A stretch of 25,547 nt of DNA, taken from the NCBI GenBank assembly GCA_002361735.1, contig DETS01000094.1:3938-29484 (forward strand), read 5' to 3'. Positions 23,797-25,547 of this stretch are shown one piece after another; position 1 is the first letter of the stretch; every line of letters begins with the position of its first letter. The position numbers and the translations under genes are program-made. The notes beneath the pieces were generated by a model. That model was not told the origin of the DNA. It was given only the letters and a program-made list of their open reading frames with translations, and searched no databases. The DNA is from Lachnospiraceae bacterium UBA3282. Lineage in GTDB: Bacteria; Bacillota; Clostridia; Lachnospirales; Lachnospiraceae.

Positions 23797-24305
23797 TTAG
23801 AAAGCTCCTTGATATAAATAGGTTTTTTATCATCCGGATCGATTTTTCCGCTGTCATAATATCCGTTTGCTTTCCAAAACGGTTCGCCGGTGACAGCGTC
23901 CGGACAGATATACATTTTGGCTGCGCCGTCATTGCAAAGTACGGTTTCGATGTGTCTGCTCAAGATCGTCCCCAAACCTTTGCGGCGAAAATCGGGGTGA
24001 ATATAAAAACCCATAATTGTTCCGCAGCCTTTTTCCAGCAAACCGTATACCGTTCCCAAGTCGATGGCAAACATGGCAATGCCAAAAGGCTCTCCATCGA
24101 TACTGGCAATCTCAAAGTGCATATCTTTGCGGGATCCTTGAATCGAGATTCTCTTTTTCAACCCATCCATAATCTGTTCTTCGCTTTCGTGCCTTCCGTC
24201 ATGTTCGTGCACTTCGCGAATGAACGGCACCCATAACTTCGCTGCGATTTCAAAGTGTTCTTCATGATCCTTTTCAATTTGAATAAAACAAATTTGATTC
24301 TCCAT
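23793..24305 (-). CDS. GNAT-family N-acetyltransferase, first gene of the attenuated operon
   Basis: A 170-residue GNAT: motif A is MGFYIHPDFRRKGLGTIL (R-x-x-G-x-G), preceded by FGIAMFAIDLGTVYGL, with the terminal GEPFWKANGYYDSGK typical of single-domain acetyltransferases. The substrate is unknown. TTTGGAGG ends 7 bases before the ATG. This ribosome binding site is one arm of a hairpin whose other arm can instead pair with sequence inside an upstream 12-codon reading frame. Such control is typical of antibiotic-resistance genes. It overlaps the APH-GNAT gene by 4 bases. Confidence 0.88.
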   Translation of the reverse strand: MENQICFIQIEKDHEEHFEIAAKLWVPFIREVHEHDGRHESEEQIMDGLKKRISIQGSRKDMHFEIASIDGEPFGIAMFAIDLGTVYGLLEKGCGTIMGFYIHPDFRRKGLGTILSRHIETVLCNDGAAKMYICPDAVTGEPFWKANGYYDSGKIDPDDKKPIYIKELSK

Positions 24306-24312
24306 ACTATTT

Positions 24313-24355
24313 CCTCCAAAGTTTATTTTGGAGGGTTAGGAAACGTGAACCCTCC
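24313..24355 (-). promoter_or_regulatory. Mutually exclusive hairpins controlling the GNAT ribosome binding site
   Basis: In mRNA order: arm a GGAGGGTT (24355-24348), arm b AACCCTCC (24337-24330) running on into CCTCCAAA (24334-24327), and arm c TTTGGAGG (24320-24313), the ribosome binding site. a:b and b:c are each perfect 8-bp stems and share b, so they cannot both form. b:c hides the site and a:b frees it. Arm a lies inside the leader peptide frame and b begins at its stop codon. Confidence 0.8.
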
Positions 24356-24374
24356 ATACACGATTCATCTTCAT
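24336..24374 (-). CDS. 12-aa leader peptide of the GNAT/APH-GNAT operon
   Basis: The frame encodes MKMNRVWRVHVS then TAA. A perfect AAGGAGG lies 7 bases before its ATG, giving it the best ribosome binding site in the operon. Codons 7-9 (Trp-Arg-Val) form arm a of the attenuator hairpins, and the stop codon overlaps arm b. A ribosome held near the end of this frame would mask b and free the GNAT ribosome binding site. The architecture is that of translational-attenuation leaders upstream of drug-resistance genes. I do not recognise the peptide itself as a known leader. Confidence 0.65.
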   Translation of the reverse strand: MKMNRVWRVHVS

Positions 24375-24428
24375 AATCATTCCTCCTTTCTGCTGTTTCA
24401 AACTTCATAAAATTGTTACAGCATAATT

Positions 24429-24457
24429 ATTATATATCTTTCATTTTTCCTTTTCAA
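24429..24457 (-). promoter_or_regulatory. sigmaA promoter of the leader-peptide operon
   Basis: Minus strand: TTGAAA (24452-24457), exactly 17 bases, TATAAT (24429-24434). Transcription would begin near 24422, about 48 bases before the leader peptide ATG. Confidence 0.8.
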
Positions 24458-24463
24458 TCATAG

Positions 24464-24494
24464 AAAAATAAAGGGCACGGCAACTGCCACACCC
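24464..24494 (-). terminator. Intrinsic terminator of the Mrr-type gene
   Basis: Minus strand: GGGTGTGGCA and TGCCGTGCCC pair (two G-U pairs) around a 2-base turn (open to a larger loop) and are followed by TTTATTTTT. It separates the Mrr gene from the promoter of the leader-peptide operon. Confidence 0.75.
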
Positions 24495-24521
24495 CACATT
24501 CACTACTATCCACTCACCTTT

Positions 24522-25415
24522 CTATTGTTCAAAATAATCATTATCAATACGCTTAATACTGATATCCCGTTCAATGGATACTCCCAAATCATACTGTATC
24601 ATCAGCTCGGTCAGTTTTTTCCCATCTATCAGAACGATATCTGAATGCGGATAGTTTTTGGCAAACTCTATCGCCCCTTGTGAAAAATAGGAGGTCGTAA
24701 TAAAAGCGCCTCTTGTGACTGCGCCCAATGCGCCTGCAAAACTCTGTATTTCCGGTCTTCCTACACAATGGTCTGTCCGATATCTTTTTGCCTGAATCAG
24801 TATGGGATTAAAGCCCAGAGGATCGGTTTTGATAATGCCGTCTATTCCTCCGTCGTTGGATGCCGGCGTCACGGAACCTTTTCCATATCCCATTTTCTCC
24901 AAAAGATCTGTCACGACTATTTCAAAAAAAGTGTCCCCTGCTCTGCCTTCCACAGACATGATCGCCGCCATGATCTCATGAGAAAGCTGATTGTGCATTT
25001 CTTTCACAATCATATCCAGCTGCTCCATCGGACTGATATTATTGATTGAATCTTCCTGCTCCGCTATCTGCTCCCCGTCATTTTGATCCTGACTGTTGAT
25101 CACCGTGCGAAGTCTTCTCGCAAATTCGGCAGAAGTCAGGTTCTCTCCCAAAATCTGTTTCCCGGATTCGGTAATCCTATAAGTTCCCTGACTGATTCTC
25201 TCAACATACCCGGCGGCTGCAAGCCAGGAAATCGCCCAGCCTGTTCGACTCTCGTAGATCGGTATGCCACTACCCGTTCTTTGGTTTTGTTCCTCCAAAG
25301 AAAGATTCAGACTTTCACATACCGCATTTTTCGCCTGACCTCTGGTAAATTGTTCATGATCGGACATTGTTGTAAGGACAAATTGAAACATTTCTGTTTG
25401 CGAGGGGATGCTCAT
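24522..25415 (-). CDS. Mrr-family (type IV-like) restriction endonuclease
   Basis: A 297-residue two-domain protein. Residues ~5-95 form the Mrr N-terminal winged-helix domain (SRTGWAISWLAAAGYVERIS). The C-terminal Mrr_cat domain has NDGGIDGIIKTDPLGFNPIL followed by IQAKRY, the D...QxK form of the PD-(D/E)XK nuclease site. Mrr enzymes cut DNA carrying foreign methylation. The start at 25415 (MSIPSQTEM) has GGAGA upstream. A TTG 75 bases farther upstream is in frame, but it lies between the -35 and -10 boxes of a strong promoter and cannot be in the mRNA. It is single-gene, with its own terminator. It must tolerate the m5C methylation made by the nearby methylase. Confidence 0.92.
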   Translation of the reverse strand: MSIPSQTEMFQFVLTTMSDHEQFTRGQAKNAVCESLNLSLEEQNQRTGSGIPIYESRTGWAISWLAAAGYVERISQGTYRITESGKQILGENLTSAEFARRLRTVINSQDQNDGEQIAEQEDSINNISPMEQLDMIVKEMHNQLSHEIMAAIMSVEGRAGDTFFEIVVTDLLEKMGYGKGSVTPASNDGGIDGIIKTDPLGFNPILIQAKRYRTDHCVGRPEIQSFAGALGAVTRGAFITTSYFSQGAIEFAKNYPHSDIVLIDGKKLTELMIQYDLGVSIERDISIKRIDNDYFEQ

Positions 25416-25481
25416 CTTGTTGGTCTCCTGTTCTCTTGCACGTAAAATGGATTTTCTGCAACTATGATTTTCTGTTACTGT

Positions 25482-25510
25482 ATTATACAATATTATAAAC
25501 TTGGGAGCAA
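25482..25510 (-). promoter_or_regulatory. sigmaA promoter of the Mrr-type gene
   Basis: Minus strand: TTGCTC (25505-25510), a 17-base spacer and TATAAT (25482-25487). Transcription would start near 25475, giving a leader of about 60 bases. Confidence 0.75.
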
Positions 25511-25547
25511 CGGTTTGGGGATGCGGGATAGCGTAAGTTTATTGTAG

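Noticed and set aside
25416..25490. An upstream TTG start for the Mrr-type gene
   Set aside because: The TTG lies between the -35 and -10 boxes of the promoter, upstream of the predicted transcript start.

Overview
The window looks like chromosomal DNA of a low-to-mid GC Firmicute, most likely a Lachnospiraceae-type gut Clostridium relative. The reasons are AGGAGG-type ribosome binding sites, clean sigmaA promoters with 17-base spacers, and several typical families (CD3324-type HTH protein, 7TM-sensor kinase/EAL proteins, DUF4143 ATPase, GH3 enzyme, many GNAT acetyltransferases). Almost all genes are on the minus strand; only the HTH/flavin-binding pair and the DUF4143 ATPase (4.1-6.6 kb) are on the plus strand.

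Layout. (1) 1-3952: a signalling pair, a membrane EAL phosphodiesterase with a dead GGDEF domain followed by a hybrid histidine kinase cut by the left edge. (2) 4117-6570: an HTH-flavin-binding fusion and a stand-alone flavin-binding protein, then tandem hairpins and a DUF4143 ATPase. (3) 6564-14604: an accessory stretch of single genes (MNT nucleotidyltransferase, LysR regulator, GNATs, CD3324-like regulator, FMN reductase, GH3 glycosidase, pyrophosphatase-like protein). These are mixed with at least four decayed genes: a HIT protein lacking its catalytic centre, a frameshifted GNAT, a serine hydrolase with two compensating deletions, and an N-terminal GNAT stub. (4) 15029-21941: a visibly AT-richer, six-gene, one-directional island. 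It holds an m5C methyltransferase, a Sau3AI/MutH-type restriction enzyme, a Vsr-type mismatch nickase, a GHKL (MutL/MORC-like) ATPase, an unknown 286-aa protein and a DUF6339-like protein. (5) 22111-24374: a probable resistance-type operon of a GNAT and an APH-GNAT fusion, preceded by a 12-codon leader peptide and two mutually exclusive hairpins that include the ribosome binding site. (6) 24522-25415: an Mrr-type restriction endonuclease with its own promoter and terminator.

The two observations I rate highest are the six-gene island and the leader-peptide attenuator. In the island, the Vsr would repair deamination damage caused by the methylase, and the GHKL ATPase with two overlapping partner genes looks like an add-on defence module. 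In the attenuator, ribosome position on a short reading frame would decide whether the acetyltransferase ribosome binding site is open. No tRNA, rRNA, CRISPR array or intact insertion sequence was seen.
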